From contig NZ_CP081942.1 of the NCBI RefSeq assembly GCF_020386635.1, positions 1,922,001 through 1,986,000 on the forward strand: a stretch of DNA of 64,000 nt. The letters are read 5' to 3'. This document shows, in pieces, positions 48,478 through 56,224 of this stretch. Source of the DNA: Pseudomonas sp. MM211. Its GTDB lineage: Bacteria; Pseudomonadota; Gammaproteobacteria; Pseudomonadales; Pseudomonadaceae. The position numbers and the translations under genes are program-made. How positions within the stretch are numbered: position 1 is the first letter of the stretch; each line of letters starts with the position of its first letter. The notes below the pieces were generated by a model that ran no database searches, had not been told where the DNA came from, and saw only the letters and a program-made list of their open reading frames with translations.

Positions 48478-49703
48478 TGAGCAAATTCATGGAGTGGGTG
48501 GACGCACGCTTCCCCGCCACCAAGATGTGGAACGACCACCTCGCCAAGTATTACGCACCGAAGAACTTCAACTTCCTGTACTTCTTCGGCTCCCTGGCCC
48601 TGCTGGTGCTGGTCAACCAATTGCTCACCGGTGTCTGGCTGACCATGAGCTACACGCCCACCGCCGAAGGCGCCTTTGCTTCGGTCGAAGGCATCATGCG
48701 TGACATCCGTACTGGTGATACGCCGCACGGCGCGATTCTGCGCTACATGCACTCGACCGGCGCGTCAGCGTTCTTCATCGTCGTCTATCTGCACATGTTC
48801 CGCGGCCTGCTCTACGGCTCGTACCAGAAGCCCCGCGAGCTGGTGTGGATCTTCGGCATGCTGATCTACCTGATGCTGATGGCCGAAGCCTTCATGGGAT
48901 ACCTGCTGCCGTGGGGGCAGATGTCCTACTGGGGCGCCCAGGTGATCATCTCGCTGTTCGGCGCCATTCCGTTCATCGGCGATGCGCTGACCGAGTGGAT
49001 TCGCGGCGACTACCTGATCTCCGGCATCACCCTGAACCGCTTCTTCGCCCTGCACGTGGTGGCCCTGCCGATCGTCATTCTCGGGCTGGTAGTGCTGCAC
49101 ATCCTGGCACTGCACGAAGTCGGCTCGAACAACCCGGATGGCATCGACATCAAGAAGTACAAGGATGAGAACGGCATCCCCCTCGACGGCATCCCCTTCC
49201 ACCCCTACTACACGGTGAAGGATATCGTCGGCGTGGTGGTGTTCCTCTTCGTGTTCTGTTTCGTGGTGTTCTTCTTCCCGGAAATGGGCGGCTACTTCCT
49301 CGAGAAGCCCAACTTCGAGCAGGCCAACCCGTTCAAGACGCCCGAGCACATCGCTCCGGTCTGGTACTTCACACCCTTCTACGCGATCTTGCGGGCGATC
49401 CCCGACAAGCTCATGGGCGTGATCGCCATGGGCGCCGCCATTGCCGTGCTGTTCGTGCTGCCCTGGCTGGATCGCAGCCCGATCCGCTCGATGCGCTACA
49501 AGGGCTGGCTGAGCAAGCTCTGGCTGCTGGTGTTCTGCGTGTCCTTCGTCATCCTCGGCGTGCTGGGTGTTCTGCCGCCGACTCCGGGCCGTACGTTGCT
49601 GTCGCAGGTGTGCACCTTCCTGTACTTCGCGTACTTCATCCTGATGCCCTTCTACACCAGGATGGAAAAGACCAAACCGGTTCCTGAAAGGGTGACAGGC
49701 TGA
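48474..49703 (+). CDS. petB: Cytochrome bc1 complex, cytochrome b
   Basis: A 409-residue multi-helix cytochrome b of the full-length (bc1, not split b6) type. It shows the heme-ligand helices (GAILRYMHSTGASAFFIVVYLHMFRGLLYG and FFALHVVALPIVILGLVVLHILALHEVG), the ef-loop-type ...PFHPYYTVKDI and the PVWYFTPFYAILRAIPDK quinol-site region. Start is ATG 48474 or the adjacent 48477. It overlaps petC by one base. Confidence 0.97.
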   Translation: MMSKFMEWVDARFPATKMWNDHLAKYYAPKNFNFLYFFGSLALLVLVNQLLTGVWLTMSYTPTAEGAFASVEGIMRDIRTGDTPHGAILRYMHSTGASAFFIVVYLHMFRGLLYGSYQKPRELVWIFGMLIYLMLMAEAFMGYLLPWGQMSYWGAQVIISLFGAIPFIGDALTEWIRGDYLISGITLNRFFALHVVALPIVILGLVVLHILALHEVGSNNPDGIDIKKYKDENGIPLDGIPFHPYYTVKDIVGVVVFLFVFCFVVFFFPEMGGYFLEKPNFEQANPFKTPEHIAPVWYFTPFYAILRAIPDKLMGVIAMGAAIAVLFVLPWLDRSPIRSMRYKGWLSKLWLLVFCVSFVILGVLGVLPPTPGRTLLSQVCTFLYFAYFILMPFYTRMEKTKPVPERVTG

Positions 49704-50485
49704 TGAGAAAGCTATTTGCTGCATGTGTAGTCGCATTACTGCCTGCGCTGTCCTTGGCGGCCGGAGGTCATGGCGTGACGCTGGACAAGGCCGATATCGA
49801 CCTGACCGACAAGGCGGCGCTGCAGGATGGCGCGCGTACGTTCGCCAACTATTGCATGGGTTGCCACAGTGCCAAGTTCCAGCGCTACGAGCGCGTCGCC
49901 GCAGACATTGGCGTTTCCGAAGAGCAGATGATGAAAAACCTGGTGTTCACCGACGCCAAGATCGGCGATCACATGAACATCGGCATGAAACCCGAAGACG
50001 CCAAGCGCTGGTTCGGCGCCGCGCCGCCCGATCTGACCCTGGTCGCCCGGGTGCGCGGCAACGACTGGCTGTACACCTACCTGCGTACCTTCTATGACGA
50101 TCCGGCGCGGCCGCTGGGGGCCAACAACCTGGTATTCCCCAACGTCGGCATGCCCAACGTGCTGGGCGGCCTGCAAGGGCGTCAGTACATGGGCTGCAAG
50201 CAGGTGCAGGTGGTGGACAACGGCAAGAAACAGTACGACCCGCTGACCGGTACGCCGCTCACCATTGAGGCCTGCGATCAACTGGTGCTCGAGCCGAACA
50301 GCGGCAAGCTCAGCCCGCAGGCATTCGATGACAAAGTGCGTAACCTGGTGACCTTCCTCGCCTACTCGGCCGACCCGAACAAGCTGCATATGCAGCGTAT
50401 CGGCACCTACGTATTGTTGTACCTGGCGGTGTTCTTCGTGTTCGCCTATCTGCTCAAGCGTGAGTACTGGAAAGACGTGCACTGA
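49703..50485 (+). CDS. petC: Cytochrome bc1 complex, cytochrome c1
   Basis: A 260-residue precursor: signal peptide (MRKLFAACVVALLPALSLA), one heme c site CMGCH in NYCMGCHSAKFQRYER (near residue 52), the distal region NIGMKPEDAKRWFG... PDLTLVARVRG and a C-terminal TM anchor (GTYVLLYLAVFFVFAYLLKREYWKDVH). Last gene of petABC. Confidence 0.97.
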   Translation: MRKLFAACVVALLPALSLAAGGHGVTLDKADIDLTDKAALQDGARTFANYCMGCHSAKFQRYERVAADIGVSEEQMMKNLVFTDAKIGDHMNIGMKPEDAKRWFGAAPPDLTLVARVRGNDWLYTYLRTFYDDPARPLGANNLVFPNVGMPNVLGGLQGRQYMGCKQVQVVDNGKKQYDPLTGTPLTIEACDQLVLEPNSGKLSPQAFDDKVRNLVTFLAYSADPNKLHMQRIGTYVLLYLAVFFVFAYLLKREYWKDVH

Positions 50486-50507
50486 CCGCATCCGGTATCA
50501 TGGCCGA

Positions 50508-50543
50508 CCTGCGCAATTCTTCTAGGGTTGCGCAGGTTTTTTT
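50508..50543 (+). terminator. Terminator after petC
   Basis: CCTGCGCAA, an 11-base loop, TTGCGCAGG and T7. Confidence 0.9.
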
Positions 50544-50575
50544 GTGGCCTGTGCTCTATGGTGGCCACCCTATTA

Positions 50576-50692
50576 GGCCGTCGTGAGTGACATCAAAACT
50601 GCTCCTGGCGATTTTTTATGACCTACCATCCCTGGCGGTCGCCCTCACGGGCCGTCGCGGGCGACTTTGAAAGTCTCTCTCGGCGATTTTTT
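50576..50692 (+). repeat. Imperfect tandem repeat upstream of sspA
   Basis: Two copies of a ~43-bp unit, GGCCGTCG... GGCGATTTTTT, start at 50576 and 50650 (74-bp period) and agree at roughly three quarters of positions. Both end in GGCGATTTTTT. The second ends 26 bases before the sspA start, so it may belong to the promoter or leader. Confidence 0.6.
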
Positions 50693-50718
50693 GTGCTCTA
50701 AAAAACTGGAGGATCGCC

Positions 50719-51336
50719 TTGGCTGCGACCAATAGGTTGGCCTGTTATTCCGACCCTGCCGACCAATATTCCCACCGCGTACGTATTGTGCTCGCCGAAA
50801 AGAGCGTTGCCGCGGAGATCATCAGTGTCGAGCGGGGGCGTTCCCCGACCAAGTTGCTCGAGGCCAATCCTTACGCGAGCCTGCCGACTCTGGTCGACCG
50901 TGACCTGGCGCTGTACGAGCCTACGGTGATCATGGAGTACCTGGATGAGCGTTACCCCCATCCCCCTTTGATGCCCGTGTATCCGGTAGCACGTGGCAAC
51001 ACGCGTCTGTTGATGCACCGTATTCAGCGCGACTGGTGCTCGTTGGTCGACCTGATTCTCGACCCGCGCAGCAAGGAAGCCGCTCGTGTCCAGGCGCGCA
51101 AGGAGTTGCGCGAGAGTCTGACAGGCGTCTCGCCGCTGTTTGCCGAAAAGTCATTTTTTCTCAGTGATGAGTTGAGCTTGGTAGACTGCTGCCTGCTGCC
51201 GATTCTCTGGCGCCTGCCGGTGCTGGGGATCGAGTTGTCAAAGCCGGCCAAACCGCTGCTCGACTATATGGATCGGCAGTTTGCCCGCGAGACTTTTCGC
51301 CAGAGCCTGTCCGACGTCGAACGTGACATGCGTTAG
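50719..51336 (+). CDS. sspA: Stringent starvation protein A
   Basis: A 205-residue glutathione-S-transferase-fold protein that binds RNA polymerase ([61 protein letters not shown]). It lacks GST activity in characterised relatives and regulates stress and virulence genes. It starts at TTG 50719, with GGAGG six to seven bases upstream. The order petABC-sspA-sspB is standard. Confidence 0.95.
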   Translation: MAATNRLACYSDPADQYSHRVRIVLAEKSVAAEIISVERGRSPTKLLEANPYASLPTLVDRDLALYEPTVIMEYLDERYPHPPLMPVYPVARGNTRLLMHRIQRDWCSLVDLILDPRSKEAARVQARKELRESLTGVSPLFAEKSFFLSDELSLVDCCLLPILWRLPVLGIELSKPAKPLLDYMDRQFARETFRQSLSDVERDMR

Positions 51337-51387
51337 CCCATTTTTACCTGCTCGCCGCCAGCGGCGTGCCCAAACCCAGGAGGTTTG

Positions 51388-51801
51388 ATGAACTCCAGTC
51401 GTCCCTATCTGATTCGTGCGCTCTACGAGTGGATCGTCGACAACGATTGCACGCCCCATCTGCTGGTTAACGCGGAGTATCCGGGCGTCAAGGTACCTAC
51501 GGGTTTCGTCAGCGACGGGCAGATCGTGCTCAACGTATCGCCTAGCGCGGTGCGCGAATTGGCCATCAAAAACGATGCCGTGAGCTTCGAGGGCCGTTTT
51601 GGTGGCGTTGCCCATAGCCTGTTTGTGCCATCGCCTGCGGTGTTGGCTATTTATGCCCGGGAGAATGGCCAAGGCATGGTCTTCGACCTGGAGCCGCCGG
51701 TTACGCAACCCGAGGTAGCGGATGTTGAGGACGAGCAGGGGCCACCTGACGACGAGCCGCCACGGCCAACCGGTCGACCGAGCCTCAAGGTCGTCAAGTA
51801 A
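51388..51801 (+). CDS. sspB: ClpXP adaptor SspB
   Basis: A 137-residue SspB: the substrate-binding domain (SRPYLIRALYEWIVDNDCTPHLLVNAEYPGVKVP, IVLNVSPSAVRELAIKNDAVSFEGRFGG) delivers ssrA-tagged proteins to ClpXP; a flexible acidic linker leads to the ClpX-binding tail GRPSLKVVK. ATG 51388 with CAGGAGG upstream. Co-transcribed with sspA (51-base gap). Confidence 0.95.
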   Translation: MNSSRPYLIRALYEWIVDNDCTPHLLVNAEYPGVKVPTGFVSDGQIVLNVSPSAVRELAIKNDAVSFEGRFGGVAHSLFVPSPAVLAIYARENGQGMVFDLEPPVTQPEVADVEDEQGPPDDEPPRPTGRPSLKVVK

Positions 51802-51824
51802 GCGTACATCTCTTGCTCGAATCG

Positions 51825-51852
51825 AAAAGCCGGTCAATTGACCGGCTTTTTT
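51825..51852 (+). terminator. Terminator after sspB
   Basis: AAAAGCCGGTCAATTGACCGGCTTTTTT: a perfect palindrome with A- and T-runs. Confidence 0.92.
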
Positions 51853-52002
51853 CTGGCCGTTATCCGCACTTTATCGAGCGCTTTTAGATTTCGTGCAATC
51901 TGCCTGAGCTGTTTCGCTTGAGCATGCAGTTTGCACGGGAAAAGCATTTCTTTGTGTTGTTTAAGTATTTGTTTTTAAAGGAATATATTTGTTTTCTAAA
52001 AG

Positions 52003-52018
52003 TGGCACAGCGCTTGCG
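52003..52018 (+). promoter_or_regulatory. Sigma-54 promoter of the BON-CsbD pair
   Basis: TGGCAC, AGCGC, TTGCG matches the TGGCAC-N5-TTGC consensus exactly, with GG and GC ten bases apart. An AT-rich tract (about 51955-52000) precedes it, as expected for IHF bending or activator sites. Predicted start near 52029, 56 bases before the ATG. Confidence 0.85.
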
Positions 52019-52084
52019 ATAACTAGGGGGAAGCCACAGCCTGTAGTTGGATGTGGCCAACTCGAATAATCAGGAGTGTTACCC

Positions 52085-52450
52085 ATGAAACAGCCAATCA
52101 ATAAGTTCGCTTTTGCTGCTATCACCGCGACCGCCCTGAGCTTGTCCGTGGCGGGTACCGCTTTCGCTGACACTTACAGCAGCACCCAGCCGACCATGCT
52201 GGCTGCCAACACCATGGACAAAGCTGAAGAGGCTGTGTCCGATACCTGGATCACCAGCAAAGTGAAGTCGACCTTCCTGGCTGACGATGGTCTGAGCGCT
52301 CTGGACATCAAAGTCGAAACCAACAAGGGTGTCGTTGCCCTGTCCGGTGTCGTGGCTACCGAAGCTGAACGTGACCTTGCTGTCGCCAAAGCCAAAGAAA
52401 TCAAAGGCGTTCAAGCTGTTTCGGCTGACGGCCTGAAAACTGCCGACTGA
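52085..52450 (+). CDS. Periplasmic BON-domain protein
   Basis: A 121-residue exported protein with a signal peptide (to about AFA, residue 28) and one BON domain (WITSKVKSTFLADDGLSALDIKVETNKGVVALSGVVATEAERDLAVAKAKEIKGVQAV), the OsmY/DolP fold that associates with phospholipids. ATG 52085 has AGGAG nine bases upstream. It is the first gene behind a sigma-54 promoter and shares the transcript with csbD, subject to a hairpin between them. Likely an envelope stress protein. Confidence 0.88.
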   Translation: MKQPINKFAFAAITATALSLSVAGTAFADTYSSTQPTMLAANTMDKAEEAVSDTWITSKVKSTFLADDGLSALDIKVETNKGVVALSGVVATEAERDLAVAKAKEIKGVQAVSADGLKTAD

Positions 52451-52462
52451 TCATGTTTCCGG

Positions 52463-52487
52463 GCAGGCTCGCTGAGCCTGCTTTCTT
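52463..52487 (+). terminator. Attenuator-like hairpin between the BON and csbD genes
   Basis: GCAGGCTC, loop GCT, GAGCCTGC, then TTTCTT. It looks like an intrinsic terminator of moderate strength; no promoter is visible after it, so it may limit csbD read-through. Confidence 0.65.
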
Positions 52488-52511
52488 CCCTGTGAACAGG
52501 AGAGTTGAATC

Positions 52512-52709
52512 ATGAATTCCGACATTATCAAAGGTAAGTGGAAGCAGCTCAGCGGCGATATCAAAACCCGCTGGGGCAAGCTCACCAATGACGACCTGGA
52601 TGTCGCCGAAGGCCATAGCGAGTACCTGGCTGGCAAGCTGCAGGAACGTTACGGCTGGACCAAGGAAAAGGCAGAAGATGAGTTGCGCGATTTCCGCAGC
52701 AAGTACTGA
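52512..52709 (+). CDS. CsbD-family stress protein
   Basis: A 65-residue CsbD-like protein ([58 protein letters not shown]), an abundant small general-stress protein of unknown mechanism. Good SD (AGGAGAG). It follows the BON gene on the same strand, so it is probably under the same sigma-54 promoter. Confidence 0.9.
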   Translation: MNSDIIKGKWKQLSGDIKTRWGKLTNDDLDVAEGHSEYLAGKLQERYGWTKEKAEDELRDFRSKY

Positions 52710-52745
52710 CTTGCCGCTGGCGCTCGATACGCCACCGTTTTCACG

Positions 52746-52777
52746 AAAAGCCCCGGCCACTGTTGCCGGGGCTTTTT
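52746..52777 (+). terminator. Terminator after csbD
   Basis: AAAAGCCCCGGC, loop, GCCGGGGCTTTTT. Confidence 0.9.
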
Positions 52778-52879
52778 GTTTTCAGGCGTCACGACCGCCG
52801 CCGCCTGATTGAGCCCCAGGTTCAAGTTTGCCTGCAATGAGCCGATAACCTGGCACATTCGTCAGGCACAGGACGTAGC

Positions 52880-53749
52880 ATGTCGACTATCACGGTCACC
52901 ACCACAACGCCCGTCAAGACGTCGGCAACTCGTGCCAGTGGTGACACTTCTGCGGCAACGCCGACCGCTGCCAGCGAGCCCGAAAAGCAGCAGCCCTCGG
53001 TAACCGTTACCTTGAGCGACTACGCACAAAAGCGCATGAAAACCATGCGCGAAGCGTCAGCCAAGTTGCGCGACATGCAGGCTAATCAGCAGGAGTCTCG
53101 CAAGGAAGCCGCCCGCCAGCGCCTCGAAGACATCAAGAAACGCATCGAAATGCTCAAGCAACTGGTCATGGCCCTCGGCCCGGCCGCAGCGAAGGGCGCA
53201 TTGCGGCAGATCAAGCAACTGGCTCAGGAACTCGGCCAGGCCGCTTCGGTGCTCAAGGAGCCTTCCGGCGGAAGCACTGGCACTCTGAGTGCTGGCGCCA
53301 CTCAGGCATCGAGTAGCGCTACCGAAGGTGCTCAGGCAACCGAAACGGCCACGCCTGTAGAGGCGATTAGCGAGGTGCAGCCAGACGTCGACGCCAACCC
53401 CGAAACCGCTACGGCTACTGTTGCGGCAACCGAAGAGGCGTCTATCGAGGATGGCGATGCCGAGGGCGACGAGCAGGCGCAAACCACCACGGAGCGAAGC
53501 CGTAATGACCGCGACGACCAGCAGCGCCGTGCCGATGCCGAAGAGCTGAAAAAGGTCGCCCGTCAGCTCAAGCAACTGCTGGCCATGGTCAAGGCGCAGC
53601 TCAGTGCCGCGCCGGACGAGGAGAGCAAGAAGCTGCTCGGTGATATCGACAAGCAGCTGGCCGACGTCGAAAAGGCCGCCAGCGACATGGGCGGTGGTGG
53701 CCTTTCCATTTCGGTTTCCGTCGGTTCGACGGTGTCGATCAGCGTTTAA
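52880..53749 (+). CDS. Coiled-coil protein of unknown function
   Basis: A 289-residue protein I do not recognise. It has no signal peptide or TM segment. Residues about 48-122 (KRMKTMREASAKLRDMQANQQESRKEAARQRLEDIKKRI...) and 205-275 are predicted coiled coils, joined by a low-complexity Ala/Thr/Glu-rich linker (123-205). The ends are beta-prone Ser/Val/Thr repeats: STITVTTTT at the start and SISVSVGSTVSISV at the very C-terminus. Codon use and GC fit the genome. Single gene; the next gene is convergent. Confidence 0.75.
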   Translation: MSTITVTTTTPVKTSATRASGDTSAATPTAASEPEKQQPSVTVTLSDYAQKRMKTMREASAKLRDMQANQQESRKEAARQRLEDIKKRIEMLKQLVMALGPAAAKGALRQIKQLAQELGQAASVLKEPSGGSTGTLSAGATQASSSATEGAQATETATPVEAISEVQPDVDANPETATATVAATEEASIEDGDAEGDEQAQTTTERSRNDRDDQQRRADAEELKKVARQLKQLLAMVKAQLSAAPDEESKKLLGDIDKQLADVEKAASDMGGGGLSISVSVGSTVSISV

Positions 53750-53780
53750 GCCGCTGCGCCAGAGCTGGCTGCGCAGCGCT

Positions 53781-54731
53781 TCAGGTCAGAATCGAGGCCA
53801 GGGCCGCGCGGTCGATATTGGCACCGCTGAGCACCACCGCCGCGCGCTCGTCCTGATTGATTTCACGCTCCTGAATCAGTGCCGCCAGAGCTGCCGCTCC
53901 AGCGCCTTCGGCGAGGTTGTGGGTGTCTTCATGGAGGATGCGAATGGCTTGGCGGATCTCGTCGTCATCGACCCGCACGATACGTGCGGCACCGGCGCGG
54001 ATGATTTCCAGCGCCTCGGGCTGTGGCATGCGGCAGGCCATGCCATCGGCGATGGTGTCGGCGCTGTCGGTACAGATGACCCGCCCGGCCGCGAAGCTCT
54101 GCGCGTAGGCATCGGCGGCGCTGCTCACCACCCCGATCACTTCGGTATCCAGGCCGAGCAGGTCGCGGGTGCGGATCACCCCGCAGATACCCGAGCCGAG
54201 GCCGATCGGCACATAGATACGCTTGAGTGGTGGTGCGGCCTCGAACAATTCCAGGGCATAGGTGGCGACGCCGCGGATCAGATCCGGGTGCAGCGATGGC
54301 ACGAAATGCAGGCCACGTTGCGCTGCCAGTTCTGCCGCTCTGGCGCGGGCCTCGTCGAAGTCGCGACCGAACTCGATCACTTCGGCGCCCAGGGCGGCCA
54401 TGGCCGCATTCTTCTCGCGGGCGTTGCCTTGCGGTACCACGATGCTGATCGGCAGCCCGGCCTTGCCTGCGGCCAGCGCCATGCTTTGCCCGTGGTTGCC
54501 GCGAGTGGCCGAAACCAGGCCGGCAGTTGCCGGCTCGCGGCGCAGCAGCGCGTCCACATAGACCAGGCCACCGCGCACCTTGAAGGCGCCTGTTGGCGTG
54601 TGGTTCTCATGCTTTACCCATACCTCGCAACCCAGTCGCTCAGCCAGCAGCGGCCAGGCGAACTGCGGCGTCGCCGGAACGCTCGGGCGAATCAGGGTAA
54701 CGGCTTGACGTAGTGCGGCAAGGTCGAACAT
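53781..54731 (-). CDS. Threonine dehydratase-like PLP enzyme
   Basis: A 316-residue fold-type II PLP enzyme: catalytic Lys in TGAFKVRGGLVYV (near 51), the substrate loop SATRGNHGQSMALAAG, and the glycine-rich phosphate loop GLGSGICGVI. It lacks the C-terminal ACT domains of biosynthetic IlvA, so it resembles catabolic threonine/serine dehydratases or EutB-like dehydratases. It is divergent from a MocR regulator 80 bp away, with repeat-type binding sites between, which suggests a dedicated regulator/target pair. Confidence 0.85.
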   Translation of the reverse strand: MFDLAALRQAVTLIRPSVPATPQFAWPLLAERLGCEVWVKHENHTPTGAFKVRGGLVYVDALLRREPATAGLVSATRGNHGQSMALAAGKAGLPISIVVPQGNAREKNAAMAALGAEVIEFGRDFDEARARAAELAAQRGLHFVPSLHPDLIRGVATYALELFEAAPPLKRIYVPIGLGSGICGVIRTRDLLGLDTEVIGVVSSAADAYAQSFAAGRVICTDSADTIADGMACRMPQPEALEIIRAGAARIVRVDDDEIRQAIRILHEDTHNLAEGAGAAALAALIQEREINQDERAAVVLSGANIDRAALASILT

Positions 54732-54775
54732 CTGGGGGCTCCCGGTTGGCTTTGACCCGATGCTACGGCGCTGTC

Positions 54776-54805
54776 ATTGTATGGGTAAATCTTTATATTG
54801 CATGG
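54776..54805. promoter_or_regulatory. Direct repeat, likely MocR operator
   Basis: ATTGTATGG (54776-54784) and ATTGCATGG (54797-54805) differ at one base and are 21 bp apart (two helical turns), in the 80-bp gap between the dehydratase and MocR genes. Paired direct repeats are the usual target of MocR/GabR dimers. Confidence 0.6.
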
Positions 54806-54811
54806 CAAACA

Positions 54812-56152
54812 ATGTGGTTACCTGATCTGCAAGGCAGCGCGCTGCCCACTTACCTGGCACTGGTCGAGGCGATTTCCAGCGCCATCGGCAAGGGTGAGCT
54901 CAAGCCCGGTGAGCGCCTGCCGCCGCAGCGCCGGCTCGCCTGGACGCTGGGTATCAACCCGAGCACGGTGATGCAGGCTTATCGCGAAGCCGCGCGGCGC
55001 CACCTGGTGTCCGGCGAGGTCGGGCGCGGCACCTATGTTCTGGCGGATAGCCACGAGGCCAGCCTTTTTCACCTCAAGCAGCCCGGCCAGCCCGCGCAGG
55101 GCATCGACCTGTCGACCAACGTGCCAGTGCATGACGGCGACAGCGATGATCTGTCACGCAGCTTGCAGCGCCTGATTACGGAGGGCCGCCTCGACGCACT
55201 GCAGGCCTACGCGCCGGCGGAGTTGGAAATGCGCGGGCGGCTGGCTGGCAGTCTGTGGCTGCAGCAACGTGGTCTGCACGCTCCGCCGTCGCAAGTGTTG
55301 CTCTGCGCGGGGGCTCAGCAGGGTGTATCTGCGGCGTTGCTGGCGCTTTGCGAGGCCGGTGATCCGGTGCTGGTCGAGGCCTTCACCGCGCCCGGGATCA
55401 AGGCTGCTGCGCGGCAGTTGCGTTTGCCCCTGCACGGCGTGGCGATGGATGAGCGCGGCATCCTCCCTCAGGATCTCGACCGGCAGGTGCGTGCCACCGG
55501 CGCTAGGGTGCTGGTGCTTACGCCCTGCCTGCAGAACCCCACGGGCAGCAGCATGGATAGCCAACGACGCCAGCACATCGCCGAGCTGGTGGAGCGCCAT
55601 GGTCTGTGGCTGATCGAGGATGACGTCTACGGCGCGCTGGGCAGCCAGGCGCCGCTGGCCGCATCGGTGCCGGAACGCAGCCTGCTGGTTACCAGTTTGT
55701 CGAAAACCGTCGCCCCGGGCCTGCGACTGGGCTTCGTGCATGGGCCGCAGGCGCTGCTCAAGCGCATCGACCCGCAAGGGCACGCCACCGGCTGGGCGGT
55801 CTCGCCGTTGTGCCTGGCGCTGGCCTGCGAGTGGATCGAAGACGGCACCGCCGCGCGCAAGCTGGCCTGGCAACGTGACGAATTGCAGCAGCGCTGGCGC
55901 CTTGCCGCGCGGGTGCTCGGTGCACGCATGCCGCAGGGCTGCGAGGTGGCGCCACACCTGTGGCTGGAGTCTGTCGATAGCTGTGATCTGGCCGCTAAAT
56001 GCCGAGCGGCCGGTGTCGACGTGGTGCCTGCCGAAGTGTTCGCCGTCGGCCCTGCTGCGGCCAACGCCATTCGCATCAGCCTGGCGGCTGCCCGCAGTCG
56101 CGCCGAACTCAAACAGGCGCTGGAGCGCATCGTCAGTGCATGGCCGCAATGA
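54812..56152 (+). CDS. MocR/GabR-type regulator
   Basis: A 446-residue GntR-family regulator. The N-terminal winged helix (LPTYLALVEAISSAIGKGELKPGERLPPQRRLAWTLGINPSTVMQAYREAARRHLVSGEVGRGTYV) is followed by an aminotransferase-I-like domain (residues about 90-440) with the PLP lysine in VTSLSKTVAPGLRLGFVHG. Such proteins sense amino acids or vitamers through PLP. ATG 54812 gives MWLPDLQGS; the longer upstream frame would run over the operator. The target is probably the divergent dehydratase gene and itself. Confidence 0.88.
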   Translation: MWLPDLQGSALPTYLALVEAISSAIGKGELKPGERLPPQRRLAWTLGINPSTVMQAYREAARRHLVSGEVGRGTYVLADSHEASLFHLKQPGQPAQGIDLSTNVPVHDGDSDDLSRSLQRLITEGRLDALQAYAPAELEMRGRLAGSLWLQQRGLHAPPSQVLLCAGAQQGVSAALLALCEAGDPVLVEAFTAPGIKAAARQLRLPLHGVAMDERGILPQDLDRQVRATGARVLVLTPCLQNPTGSSMDSQRRQHIAELVERHGLWLIEDDVYGALGSQAPLAASVPERSLLVTSLSKTVAPGLRLGFVHGPQALLKRIDPQGHATGWAVSPLCLALACEWIEDGTAARKLAWQRDELQQRWRLAARVLGARMPQGCEVAPHLWLESVDSCDLAAKCRAAGVDVVPAEVFAVGPAAANAIRISLAAARSRAELKQALERIVSAWPQ

Positions 56153-56224
56153 TCGCCGCACTTGCACCCGGCCTGTAATGCGTGTCAGCTATAACCCCAT
56201 GATCTCCACGATAAGGAATCGTGC

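Noticed and set aside
54713..54811. N-terminal extension of the MocR regulator
   Set aside because: It would run through the direct-repeat operator and overlap the start of the divergent gene; the winged-helix domain begins soon after ATG 54812.
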